Of a stretch of DNA of 64,000 nucleotides, positions 7,352-16,326 are shown in pieces. Below the pieces are notes generated by a model that made no database searches, was not told the origin of the DNA, and saw only the letters and a list, made by a program, of their open reading frames with translations. The translations under genes and the position numbers were made by a program. The stretch comes from an uncultured Eubacterium sp. (GTDB taxonomy: Bacteria; Bacillota_A; Clostridia; Lachnospirales; Lachnospiraceae). Each line of letters opens with the position of its first letter. Position 1 is the first letter of the stretch. The stretch covers positions 1-64,000 of the forward strand of contig CAJUSH010000009.1 in NCBI GenBank assembly GCA_910589045.1. The letters run 5' to 3'.

Positions 7352-7828
7352 TCAGCCCTTGCGCAGCCATGCAAGCACCCTGTGAATTGGCTCCCGCACC
7401 GGCAGCATCCACAGCCACAATCCGAAAAACACGCGGTATCCGACACGCGTAACTGAATATTCCCTGCCGTTTCTCGTCCACGCCACGAGCACACCCCGTA
7501 TCTGCGCCGCCGAAAGCGGACCCTCCACGGCACTTTGATTGTCGCCGACCATATAAAAATCATCGCCCCGCCGTTTACAGATCCGGTGCATGACGAGCAG
7601 TCCCCCCGCCTGGGGGCTTCTGCGGTAGACAACCACATCCCCCCGCCGAAGCTTATTTTTATCTGCCGGGGCAACTACAGCCGTGTCCTCCGGCGAGACA
7701 AACATCGGGTACATGCTTGTTCCCTGCGGCCGGAAGCAGACCGTCCGCCCCTCCAGAAGAAGCTCCTCAATATCGTATCGTACCGTTTCGCCCTGCGCAT
7801 GTTTCATAGTATTATTTCTTGCACACAT
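7352..7828 (-). CDS. S24/S26 signal-peptidase-like protein (Ser/His type)
   Basis: 158 residues from ATG 7828, chosen because GGAG precedes it at 7-base spacing. The catalytic Ser lies in GTSMYPMF (S38). The second motif is RRGDVVVYRR, and the third is LVMHRI (H81), as in SipW/ER-type signal peptidases that use a Ser-His pair rather than Ser-Lys. VGDNQS (95-100) completes the fold. One hydrophobic stretch near the C-terminus (VFFGLWLWMLPV) could anchor it in the membrane. It is divergently transcribed from a PqqD-kinase/ABC exporter operon. That arrangement suggests it trims a leader from an exported, modified peptide rather than acting as the housekeeping signal peptidase. The function is inferred from context. 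Confidence 0.85.
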   Translation of the reverse strand: MCARNNTMKHAQGETVRYDIEELLLEGRTVCFRPQGTSMYPMFVSPEDTAVVAPADKNKLRRGDVVVYRRSPQAGGLLVMHRICKRRGDDFYMVGDNQSAVEGPLSAAQIRGVLVAWTRNGREYSVTRVGYRVFFGLWLWMLPVREPIHRVLAWLRKG

Positions 7829-7950
7829 ATATTTTCTCCGAAGTAGTATCTGTACCATAACGGACAACCCACCGATTTTAGTATATCATTCCCACTATAA
7901 AAATGCTATAATAAGCTGAAGTGAAACCATGCGAAAGGAGCATTACTCCC

Positions 7951-9135
7951 ATGAAAATCAGCAGCGGCTATACACGGACCCGCCTGTTTCATCAGACGTA
8001 CCTGCTGCCCTACGGGCAAAACATCGCCGACTTTAAAAAAGGCATGCAATTAAACGAATCCGGCCTTCTCATCTGGGAGGCTCTCTGTGACGGAAAAACG
8101 GAGGATGCGCTGCTCCCCCTGCTCGCTGCCCACTACGAAGCGGATGAGGCGGACGAAGCGCAGCTTCGGGGGGACATTGCACAGTTTCTGGGGCAGCTTC
8201 GTATGCACGGCATCATCGACCGTGCCGCACCCTCCTTTTATTTCCCGTCGGGAAATTTCCGCACCTTCCGCATCGGGACGGTCACGATGGGCTTTGCGTT
8301 CGAAGCTGCCTGCATCGCAGAAGCGTTTCTTCCTTTTGAGTCAGAAGAAAAAGACGCGGACCTCACCGTAAGCCTCCGCTTTGACACGCCGCCCGCGCAT
8401 CCCGTAGGAACCGTTCTCGTGCGCAGTAACGACTTCCTTGCCATGGAAGCGGCGGACTGCTACTGCCTGCTCTTTCCCGGCGCCAAAAGTATCGTTGAAT
8501 GCCACATCGACAAAGATGTGCATTTTGCCTGCTTTTACTGCCGGGATGCGGACAGAGGAACGTGTGCCGAAGAGCTTTTCCACGGAATCCGCTTTGTGTA
8601 TCTCATGCAGGCGCGCGCCCACGGACTCTATGCCATCCACTCCGCCTCCCTTGTCTACCGCGGGAAAGCGTGGCTGTTTTCCGGAGTTTCCGGCACCGGA
8701 AAAACCACGCACACAAACCTCTGGAAGGAGCGTTACGGCGTTCCCCTGCTCAACGGCGACCTCAACCTCCTCGGGATCAGGGACGGCAAACCCTTTGCCT
8801 TCGGCCTGCCCTGGTGCGGCACCTCCGGAATCAGCACAACGGAAGCACTTCCGCTGGGCGGCGTTATTTTTCTGCGTCAGGCGCCGGCGGATACGGCCAG
8901 ATCAATCCAGGAGGACACGGCGCAGCTCATGCTCTCCCAGAGGCTCATCACCCCCGCATGGACACAGGAGATGCTTCTGGACAACCTCGGCTTCTGCCGA
9001 AGCATTCTGCCCGGCATCACGGCCTTTGTCATGGAATGCACAAAGGATGTGCACGCCGCCGAGGTCTGCCGGGCCGCAATCGACGAGCGCTCCGAAAAAC
9101 CGGAGACGGCATCCCGCCGTAATACAAAGGAGTAA
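7951..9135 (+). CDS. PqqD domain fused to HPr-kinase-like ATPase
   Basis: 394 residues from ATG 7951, with AAAGGAG at 7934-7940. Residues 1-90 form a PqqD/RRE-like winged-helix domain (KKGMQLNESGLLIWEALCDG, then a Dxx..FLGQLRMHGIID end), the module that binds leader peptides in RiPP pathways. Residues about 105-375 resemble HPr kinase/PEP-carboxykinase-like P-loop kinases: conserved His230 (AIHSA), Walker A GVSGTGKTT (245-253) and LLNGD (D270) as the metal-binding acidic site. HprK homologues phosphorylate lasso-peptide precursors in other Firmicutes, and here the recognition and kinase modules are on one chain. It is followed after 10 bases by an ABC exporter. The probable role is ATP-dependent modification of a ribosomal peptide; the substrate is not shown. 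Confidence 0.88.
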   Translation: MKISSGYTRTRLFHQTYLLPYGQNIADFKKGMQLNESGLLIWEALCDGKTEDALLPLLAAHYEADEADEAQLRGDIAQFLGQLRMHGIIDRAAPSFYFPSGNFRTFRIGTVTMGFAFEAACIAEAFLPFESEEKDADLTVSLRFDTPPAHPVGTVLVRSNDFLAMEAADCYCLLFPGAKSIVECHIDKDVHFACFYCRDADRGTCAEELFHGIRFVYLMQARAHGLYAIHSASLVYRGKAWLFSGVSGTGKTTHTNLWKERYGVPLLNGDLNLLGIRDGKPFAFGLPWCGTSGISTTEALPLGGVIFLRQAPADTARSIQEDTAQLMLSQRLITPAWTQEMLLDNLGFCRSILPGITAFVMECTKDVHAAEVCRAAIDERSEKPETASRRNTKE

Positions 9136-9145
9136 CCGAGTATAA

Positions 9146-10918
9146 ATGATAAAGGAAAAAATTTATGAATACCTGATGCGGCTGCGCGAAAAGGGGCACC
9201 GCCGCCTCATCGACGAAATGCTCTGGGTGTACCGCTATGCACGGCTTTACCGCAGACAGATGCTTCTTTACACGGCGCTTGGGCTTATAGGCACGGCGGT
9301 CTCGCTGCTTTCCAGCCTCGTCTCCCGCGACATGGTGGATATCATCACCGGACATGAGACCGGACTGCTTGTCCGAACCTTCGCGATTTTCATCGGCTTA
9401 AATGTCGGCAATATTTTTCTCAATCAGACGTCCGCGTACTTTTCCAACCGGATCAGCATCAGCGTAGATAACGCCATCAAGGCAGACGTGTTTGACCAGA
9501 TGCTCATCACCGATCTGGAATCCCTGCAGAAATACCACACCGGAGATCTTCTGACCCGCTGGAGCAACGACGCGTCAACGATCTCCGGCGGCATTTTAAA
9601 CTGGATTCCCAACCTGGTCATCTACACAGTGCGCCTGATCAGCACATTTCTCATGGTCTTTTACCATGACCCGTGGTTCGCGCTCATTGCCATGATCGGC
9701 ATGCCCGTGAGCATCCTCACGACCCGCCATATGCTCGAGCGCATGCGTCGGACAAATAAAAGCGTAGCGGCAATGAATGCGAAGATGACCGGCTTTAACC
9801 AGGAAACCTTCTCCAACATCCAGACCATCAAGGCGTTTGACATGATCCGGCTCTACAGCCGCCATCTGCGCGGCCTGCAGGAGGAATATCTGGACATGCG
9901 CATGACATTCCAGCGGCTCTCCCTCACCGCCTCCGCCGTCATGTCGCTGGCGGGGCTTGCCATCTCCTACAGCTGCTATGCCTTCGGCATCTACCGGGTC
10001 TGGAGCGGCGCTATCACCTACGGGACGATGACGATGTTTTTGGGGCTTGCCGGCTCGCTCTCCACGACCTTAAACCAGATGATCTCCCTCATCCCAACCG
10101 CAGTCGGTATCTCGGTAGCCGCCGGACGGCTCATCGATATTATGGAAATGCCGAAGGAAAGCTTTGCGGCGGGAAAAATCGTCGACGAATTCTGGGAGAA
10201 AAACCGCGATGCGGGCATCCATATGCACCTCGTGGATCTGACCTACAGCTACCGCTCCGGCAGGAAGGTGTTCTCCCATGCGGAGTTTGAGGCCCATCCC
10301 CATGAGACGGTGGCACTCATCGGCCCTTCCGGCGAGGGCAAAACGACTCTGCTGCGCATCATGCTCTCGCTGCTGCATCCCCAGTCGGGCAGGGCATACG
10401 TATACGGCTCCGCCACGCCGGAAATGCTCAAACTCATCCCCTCCACAAGACGCCTGTTCTCCTACGTCCCTCAGGGCAATACAATGTTTTCCGGAACCAT
10501 CGCGGAAAATATGCGAAACGTCAAGGAGGATGCAACAGACGAGGAAATCACGGACGCGCTGAAAATGGCCTGTGCATGGGAATTTATCGAGAAGCTCCCC
10601 GACGGCATCCACAGTGTGATCGGGGAGCGGGGCAAGAACTTTTCGGAGGGACAGGCACAGCGGCTCTCCATCGCGCGGGCGCTTCTGCGCCGCTCGCCCA
10701 TCCTCCTTTTAGACGAGGCGACCTCTGCGCTTGATACCGCGACAGAGGAAGCCCTTCTGAAAAACATTATGCGCGACGACTATCCCCGCACCTGCATCGT
10801 GACGACGCACCGCACCTCGGTGCTCGGCATCTGCCACCGCGTCTATGAGATCAAAAACAAACAATGCGTGCCGGTTGACGCGGGACGCCCCGGGAAACGC
10901 GGCGGCGCGTCTTCCTGA
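9146..10918 (+). CDS. ABC exporter, fused membrane and ATPase domains
   Basis: 590 residues, with AAAGGAG upstream inside the end of the kinase gene. The N-terminal half (about 30-330) is a six-helix type-1 exporter membrane domain. The C-terminal half is the nucleotide-binding domain, with Walker A GPSGEGKTT (about 392-400), a signature motif FSEGQ (about 498) in place of LSGGQ, Walker B ILLLDEATSALD (about 520) and the switch His in VTTHR. No C39 leader-peptidase domain is attached, so any leader removal must be done by another protein; the divergent S24/S26 peptidase is the obvious candidate. It forms an operon with the PqqD-kinase gene. It most likely exports the modified product as a homodimer. 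Confidence 0.93.
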   Translation: MIKEKIYEYLMRLREKGHRRLIDEMLWVYRYARLYRRQMLLYTALGLIGTAVSLLSSLVSRDMVDIITGHETGLLVRTFAIFIGLNVGNIFLNQTSAYFSNRISISVDNAIKADVFDQMLITDLESLQKYHTGDLLTRWSNDASTISGGILNWIPNLVIYTVRLISTFLMVFYHDPWFALIAMIGMPVSILTTRHMLERMRRTNKSVAAMNAKMTGFNQETFSNIQTIKAFDMIRLYSRHLRGLQEEYLDMRMTFQRLSLTASAVMSLAGLAISYSCYAFGIYRVWSGAITYGTMTMFLGLAGSLSTTLNQMISLIPTAVGISVAAGRLIDIMEMPKESFAAGKIVDEFWEKNRDAGIHMHLVDLTYSYRSGRKVFSHAEFEAHPHETVALIGPSGEGKTTLLRIMLSLLHPQSGRAYVYGSATPEMLKLIPSTRRLFSYVPQGNTMFSGTIAENMRNVKEDATDEEITDALKMACAWEFIEKLPDGIHSVIGERGKNFSEGQAQRLSIARALLRRSPILLLDEATSALDTATEEALLKNIMRDDYPRTCIVTTHRTSVLGICHRVYEIKNKQCVPVDAGRPGKRGGASS

Positions 10919-10941
10919 AAATCCGCCGTCCGCTGCTGCCG

Positions 10942-12669
10942 TCAAAGCTCCTTGCCGGAAACCATGTCGTTTTCGAGCGCCGTCAGCCGCTCCTTTGCAT
11001 CCTCGGGCGAGGTGCCCTTCACGCCGAAATAATATTTGATCTTCGGCTCCGTCCCCGACGGGCGCACGCAGCACCACGCCCCGTTTTCCAGCTCGTAGTA
11101 CAAAACATCCGAGACGGGAAGCCCGGTAGCTGTCACCTCGCCCGTCATCAGGTCGGTTCGCATATCGCTCTTGTAGTCGCGTACGGCGAGCACCCGGCTG
11201 CCGCCAAGCAGCTTCGGCGGATTTTTCCTCGCATCCTCCATCATTTTCCGAATCCGGTCGGCGCCGTCGATCCCCTTCAAGGTGAGGGTGGATAACCCCT
11301 CCCTGAAATAGCCGTAGGCTTCATACAGATCCACCATGGCATCCCACAGAGTTTTGCCCTGCAGCCTGTAAAATGCCGCCGCCTCGCACAGCAGCATCAC
11401 CGCCACGCAGGCGTCCTTATCCCTCGCATAGGTTCCTGCCAGACATCCGTAACTCTCCTCAAGGCCGAACACGTAATGATAGCTCTGTGCCTCTTCGAAG
11501 CGCCGGATCTGCTCCCCGATATATTTAAAGCCCGTGAGCACCTCGAAAAGCTCCACGCCGTAGGCTTTCGCGACACATTTCGCCATATCGGTGGTCACGA
11601 TTGTCTCCACCAGCGCCGGATTGGACGGCATCGTTCCCGCCGCGGTGCGCTCCCGCAAAATATATTCCGCAATCAGCATACCGGACATATTCCCGGTAAA
11701 GCTCACATACCGGCCTGTTTTTGTGTCCTTCACATACACGCCGAGACGATCCGCATCCGGGTCGGTGGCCAGCACAAGATCCGCGTCCACCTCCTCTGCC
11801 AGCTTTAACGCCAGCGTCCACGCCCCCGCATCCTCGGGATTGGGACTGGAGACGGTCGGAAACGCGCCGTCAGGCAGCTCCTGCTCCTTTACCACATGCA
11901 CCTGCGTAAAGCCAAGCTCCCCCAGCACCCGGCGCACCGGAAGATTGCCGGTTCCGTGCAGCGGCGTGTAGACGATGCGGATATCCGCGGCCGCCTTCCT
12001 GATCAGCTCCAGATGGATGCTCTGCTTTTTCAGCTCCTCCATGTATTGATCGTCGATTTCCTCCCCGATCGTTTTGTAAAGCCCCCGGGCCTCCGCCAGG
12101 TCACGCGGCATCGTCTTTACCTGGGAAAAATCCGTTACCCCCGCCACCTCGGCGAGAATATTTTTATCGTGGGGCGGGGTGATCTGCGCACCGTCCTCCC
12201 AGTACACCTTGTAGCCATTGTACTCCCTCGGGTTGTGGCTCGCGGTAATCACTATGCCCGCGATACAGCCAAGTGCCCTGACCGCAAAGGAAAGCTCCGG
12301 AGTGGGCCTGAGGCGCTCAAAGCGATAGGTCCTAATTCCGTTTGCGTTCAGGCACAGTGCCGCCTCCTCGGAAAACTCCGGCGACATGTGCCGTGAGTCA
12401 AAGGCAATCGCAACCCCCTTTTCCTGCCCGCCGCAGGAGATGATATAGTTCGCAAGCCCCTGCGTCGCCTGCCGGACGGTGTAAATATTCATCCGGTTTG
12501 TCCCCGCGCCGATCACACCCCGCAGACCGCCTGTCCCAAACTCCAGCTGCCGGTAAAAGCGGTCCTCAATCTGAGCCTGCTGCCCCTCCAGCGCCAGAAG
12601 CTCTGCCCGCGTATCCGCGTCAAAGTAGGGATCGGTGCACCATTTCCTGTAAGTCTCCATATAACCCAT
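10942..12669 (-). CDS. Phosphohexomutase (phosphoglucomutase/phosphomannomutase)
   Basis: 575 residues from ATG 12669 (MGYMETYRKW), with AAGGAG nine bases upstream; the frame is open further 5' but without an initiation signal. It is an alpha-D-phosphohexomutase of the long (about 570-residue) Firmicutes type. The phosphoserine loop is ITASHNPREYNGYK (serine at about 145), the metal-binding loop is ATDPDADRLG and the sugar-binding loop is GLEESYG. The C-terminal phosphate-binding motif is RPSGTEPKIKYY. It converts glucose-6-phosphate to glucose-1-phosphate, or the mannose equivalents, feeding UDP-glucose to the dehydrogenase encoded in the same group. It ends 23 bases from the convergent ABC exporter, with no clear terminator between. 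Confidence 0.95.
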   Translation of the reverse strand: MGYMETYRKWCTDPYFDADTRAELLALEGQQAQIEDRFYRQLEFGTGGLRGVIGAGTNRMNIYTVRQATQGLANYIISCGGQEKGVAIAFDSRHMSPEFSEEAALCLNANGIRTYRFERLRPTPELSFAVRALGCIAGIVITASHNPREYNGYKVYWEDGAQITPPHDKNILAEVAGVTDFSQVKTMPRDLAEARGLYKTIGEEIDDQYMEELKKQSIHLELIRKAAADIRIVYTPLHGTGNLPVRRVLGELGFTQVHVVKEQELPDGAFPTVSSPNPEDAGAWTLALKLAEEVDADLVLATDPDADRLGVYVKDTKTGRYVSFTGNMSGMLIAEYILRERTAAGTMPSNPALVETIVTTDMAKCVAKAYGVELFEVLTGFKYIGEQIRRFEEAQSYHYVFGLEESYGCLAGTYARDKDACVAVMLLCEAAAFYRLQGKTLWDAMVDLYEAYGYFREGLSTLTLKGIDGADRIRKMMEDARKNPPKLLGGSRVLAVRDYKSDMRTDLMTGEVTATGLPVSDVLYYELENGAWCCVRPSGTEPKIKYYFGVKGTSPEDAKERLTALENDMVSGKEL

Positions 12670-12812
12670 CGTCGTATACTCCTTCTTTTCTCTTACTAAT
12701 ATCCATATCCTTCCCGCTCCCGGCATCCAAAAAAGCAGCCCCGGAAAACCTCCGTATACCCGGACATCCGCCATCCGGCTCCGCCTGCACCAGGCATACA
12801 TGCAAGCTCCTC

Positions 12813-13946
12813 TTACCTCAGCACCCGCGCAAGCAGCTCCTCCCACCGCGCCGCGATCTGCTCCATGGAAAACCTCTCCATGTGGTCCTTTGCGTGTGCT
12901 TCAAAGGAGCGGTAGCGCACCTCGTCGGTGAGCAGCCCGCCGATGGCATCCGCCATCGCCTGCGCATCCCTTTCATCATCCCCCGACACCGGAATCAGAC
13001 AGCCGCCGACACCGTCCTCGATGATTTCCGACGGACCGGTGCGGATATCAAAGCTCACCGCAGGCAGCGAGAAATTTTTTGCTTCCAGCAGCACCATCGG
13101 AAGCCCCTCGCACTCCGACGTCATCACATAGACAAGCGCATGCTCATACAAAGGCCCAACATCCGACACATGCCCCAGCAGCTTCACCTGCTCCTCCACG
13201 CCGAACCGCCGCACGTTGGCCTCAATCGCGGCGCGCTCCTCACCCTCCCCGGCAATGTACCATATAAAATCAGACGTATACCTCTCCTTTAAAAGCTTTG
13301 CGATCAGGGGCACGCGCCGAAAACCCTTCCTGCAGCGCAAAGCGCCCACGCTCAGCAACCGCTTTTTTTCAAAGGGGCGCACCGGCTTTTCCATGCCCGG
13401 CAGATAATCCGCCGGATTATGGATTGCGCAGATCTCATGGCGGATGTTCAGATTGTCCAGATAAAACTGCCGGTCCATCTCCGTCAGCGTTACGATCGCA
13501 TCGGCAAAGCGCGCAGCGAGCCTGCGGATGGTATGCCGGTAGGAGGTTCCCATGTTCTCATAAAAATTAAAATGCTCCCAGGAAATAACCCTTACCCCCG
13601 TCATCCATTTGACCGGAAGGGAGAGCACGTCCAGCACCCCGTCGATATCGACGAGCACGTCAATGCCATGGCGCTTCACATAGCGCTTCAATTGAAAAAT
13701 CACCGGAACATACCCCGGCCCCGGCAAAATCCAGTGATCCGATAACGCACTGCGCCCGATCTGTCCCGATAACCCAAAGGCAGTCTCGCTCCCGGACTCG
13801 GTCAGACTGACCATAAAAATTTCATAATGCCCACGCGCCGCCAGTGCGTTCGCGATGAGCGTCCCCACGCGCTCCGTGCCGCCGCTTCGCGTAATATCGC
13901 CGGAAAAAAAAGCAATTTTTCCGCTACCGGAGCTGCTCTTTGCCAT
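12813..13946 (-). CDS. Glycosyltransferase family 4
   Basis: 377 residues; GGAGG precedes the ATG. It is a GT-B fold retaining glycosyltransferase. The N-terminal half starts KIAFFSGDITRSGGTERVGTLIANAL (glycine-rich acceptor side), and the C-terminal half carries KRLLSVGALRCRKGFRRVP and a VYVMTSECEGLPMVLLEAKNF segment with the E-x7-E signature that binds the nucleotide-sugar donor. It is cytoplasmic or peripheral. It follows the family 2 transferase gene by 31 bases in a minus-strand run with UDP-glucose dehydrogenase and a UDP-glucuronate epimerase. It probably adds a sugar to an envelope polysaccharide repeat unit. The donor and acceptor are not predictable. Confidence 0.92.
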   Translation of the reverse strand: MAKSSSGSGKIAFFSGDITRSGGTERVGTLIANALAARGHYEIFMVSLTESGSETAFGLSGQIGRSALSDHWILPGPGYVPVIFQLKRYVKRHGIDVLVDIDGVLDVLSLPVKWMTGVRVISWEHFNFYENMGTSYRHTIRRLAARFADAIVTLTEMDRQFYLDNLNIRHEICAIHNPADYLPGMEKPVRPFEKKRLLSVGALRCRKGFRRVPLIAKLLKERYTSDFIWYIAGEGEERAAIEANVRRFGVEEQVKLLGHVSDVGPLYEHALVYVMTSECEGLPMVLLEAKNFSLPAVSFDIRTGPSEIIEDGVGGCLIPVSGDDERDAQAMADAIGGLLTDEVRYRSFEAHAKDHMERFSMEQIAARWEELLARVLR

Positions 13947-13977
13947 ATTCCGCCTCCTGCTTTATTCGTTCCACTGC

Positions 13978-15045
13978 TTATGCCTCATGCCTGCTCTTCG
14001 TAATTTTTGTGTCAATCCCGAGAAGCTCCAGGCAAGCGATGCCCAGCGCATATATGCCGTAGGCATGCAGCCGAAACAGCCCTGCCGCCACCGGAATGAC
14101 CACGTTCCATATGCCGCCGCGCACCTGTTTTATATAGGAGCGCTCCGCCAGCTCTCTCATGTAGCGCACCACCAGCGGCTGTGCCCCGTAGCGTTTCAGC
14201 GCCCGGCGCGCGCTGCGGATGCCGTTGCCTGCTAAAAGCTCCTGCTTCACCACAAAAAAGCTGCCGAAAAAAATATGGAACGCCATAATATCCTCGTGCG
14301 CCTCTACGCCCCGCTCCTCACAAAAGCGCAGGTAATCCTCCGCGATGGCGATCCACACCGGAATGAGGTTCTCCTTGTATCGGAAGCTCACCGACTGCTC
14401 ATTGACCCGGTATCGGTACACGCTCTCCTCCACAAAGGCGTACACCGGATGATAGGCATTGCACGCAGCATTGTGTGCCTTGTCCTGCGTAAACGGATAC
14501 GCCCGGCAGTACAGCTCATTTTCCACTAAAAACGCCCTGCGGTAAAGCTTTCCCCAGTTGTAGGAAAGGTGCCCATAGTAGAAAAACCCCTTGAAGCGGA
14601 AATCCACGGTAGATGTGTAGCCGCCGCCCCGCAGGCGATGACGGTTCACACCGGTAGCTATCCCCTGTGCATCGATGCGCCGAAAGCCTCCCTGCGTGAT
14701 ATCGGCGTGCTTTTTCTCCGCCTGCACCGCCATGTGACGGATGCAGGATGCGCCCTCCAGCTCGTCATCGGAGTCCACGAAGCAGACGTACTTGCCCCGC
14801 GCCGCCGCTATTCCCGCATTCCGCGCCATGCCAAGCCCCTGGTTTTCCTGATGGATGACCCGCACACACTCATACCGCTCAGCATAGGCGTCACAGAGGG
14901 CAGGGCATTCATCCGGTGAGCCGTCGTCCACCAGAATAATCTCCTTCGACGCAAGATCCTGTGCGAGCACACTCTCCATACAGGGCGCAAGAAATTCCTT
15001 CGCCTTGTATACCGGTATAATAATACTCACCAATATCTGTTCCAT
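13978..15045 (-). CDS. Glycosyltransferase family 2
   Basis: 355 residues; GGAAAGGA lies eight bases before the ATG. It is an inverting GT-A fold transferase: VSIIIPVYKAKEFLAPCMESVLAQ at the start, ILVDDGSPDECPALCDAYAE, and the metal-binding acidic cluster FVDSDDELEG (around residue 95). The C-terminal part is a long helical region typical of capsule-type transferases. The preceding ugd gene ends four bases upstream, so translation is probably coupled. The likely role is assembly of the polysaccharide encoded by this minus-strand operon. Confidence 0.93.
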   Translation of the reverse strand: MEQILVSIIIPVYKAKEFLAPCMESVLAQDLASKEIILVDDGSPDECPALCDAYAERYECVRVIHQENQGLGMARNAGIAAARGKYVCFVDSDDELEGASCIRHMAVQAEKKHADITQGGFRRIDAQGIATGVNRHRLRGGGYTSTVDFRFKGFFYYGHLSYNWGKLYRRAFLVENELYCRAYPFTQDKAHNAACNAYHPVYAFVEESVYRYRVNEQSVSFRYKENLIPVWIAIAEDYLRFCEERGVEAHEDIMAFHIFFGSFFVVKQELLAGNGIRSARRALKRYGAQPLVVRYMRELAERSYIKQVRGGIWNVVIPVAAGLFRLHAYGIYALGIACLELLGIDTKITKSRHEA

Positions 15046-15048
15046 CTG

Positions 15049-16305
15049 TCAGTCCTTTCCAAATAAATCCCTGGTGTACACCTTGTCTTTTACGTCGTCG
15101 AGCACCGCATCGTAGCGGTTTGCGATAATCACCTGGGAGCGCTCCTTAAACGCAGCCAGATCATTTTCGACCTCGCTCCCGAAAAATGTGTCTCCCGCGC
15201 AGAGCGTGGGCTCATAGACGATGACCACTACGCCCTTCGCCTTCAGGCGCTTCATAACACCCTGGATGCTGCTCTGACGGAAATTATCGCTGTCCGCCTT
15301 CATAGTCAGACGGTACACGCCCACGATCACCTCCCGCTCCCGGGCACGGTCATAGCCGGAGCTCGGCGCATAATATCCGCTCAGCTCCAGCACACGCTTT
15401 GCGATAAAATCCTTTCTCGTGCGGTTAGCCTCCACGATCGCACCGATCAGATTTTCCGGCACGTCCCCGTAGTTTGCCAGCAGCTGCTTCGTATCCTTCG
15501 GCAGGCAGTAACCCCCGTAGCCAAAGGACGGATTGTTGTAGTAATCACCGATGCGCGGGTCGAGACAGATGCCGTCGATGATCTCCCCGGTGCGCAGTCC
15601 CTTCATCTCCGCATAGGTGTCCAGCTCATTAAAAAACGAAACGCGCAGCGCCAGGTAGGTATTGGCGAACAGCTTCACCGCCTCCGCCTCCGAGGTTCCC
15701 ATGTAGAGCAGCGGCACATCCGGTTTCAGCGCGCCCGCCTTTAACAGCTTGCCGAACACATGCGCCTCCTGCAAAAGCTGTCCGTCCTCCCCGTCCACGC
15801 CCACGATGATGCGCGACGGATAGAGATTATCATAAAGTGCCCGGCCCTCCCGCAGAAATTCCGGAGAAAACAGCAGCCGCTTCTCCCCGGTGCGCGCTGC
15901 GAAGCGTCTGGTATAGCCAACCGGAACCGTGGACTTGATGACGAGCACCGCATGCTCGTTGACCGCCCGCACCTGCCCGATCACCTGCTCCACCGCCGAC
16001 GTGTCAAAAAAGTTTTTCTGCGGATCATAATTCGTGGGAACCGCAATGACCACAAAATCCGCCGCCCCGTAAGCCCCGTCGCCGTCCGTCGTCGGAATCA
16101 GGTCAAGCCCGCCCTGCGCAAGCCGCTTTTCAATCTCGCCGTCAATAATCGGCGATCTTCCCTCACGCAGCCGGTCGATCCGCTCCTTCGAGATATCCAC
16201 CGCATATACCCTGCAGCACTCTGCCAGAAGCACCGCGATGCCCAGTCCCACGTACCCGGTACCCGCCACCGCGATAACAGGATTTTTCTGTTCTGATTGT
16301 GCCAA
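15049..16305 (-). CDS. ugd: UDP-glucose 6-dehydrogenase
   Basis: 418 residues, beginning at TTG with AGGAG six bases upstream. It oxidises UDP-glucose to UDP-glucuronate with two NAD. The NAD-binding fold opens with VAGTGYVGLGIAVLLAE. The central helix region has NTYLALRVSFFNELDTYAE, and the catalytic Cys is in SFGYGGYCLPKDTKQL (about residue 265). The C-terminal UDP-binding domain follows, with VYRLTMKADSDNFRQSSIQGV. The adjacent epimerase can convert the product to UDP-galacturonate, so the two genes together supply uronic acids for the polymer. It is the second gene of the minus-strand run, 21 bases after the epimerase. Confidence 0.95.
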   Translation of the reverse strand: MAQSEQKNPVIAVAGTGYVGLGIAVLLAECCRVYAVDISKERIDRLREGRSPIIDGEIEKRLAQGGLDLIPTTDGDGAYGAADFVVIAVPTNYDPQKNFFDTSAVEQVIGQVRAVNEHAVLVIKSTVPVGYTRRFAARTGEKRLLFSPEFLREGRALYDNLYPSRIIVGVDGEDGQLLQEAHVFGKLLKAGALKPDVPLLYMGTSEAEAVKLFANTYLALRVSFFNELDTYAEMKGLRTGEIIDGICLDPRIGDYYNNPSFGYGGYCLPKDTKQLLANYGDVPENLIGAIVEANRTRKDFIAKRVLELSGYYAPSSGYDRAREREVIVGVYRLTMKADSDNFRQSSIQGVMKRLKAKGVVVIVYEPTLCAGDTFFGSEVENDLAAFKERSQVIIANRYDAVLDDVKDKVYTRDLFGKD

Positions 16306-16326
16306 AGCCCTCTCCTCTTTTCTCTG

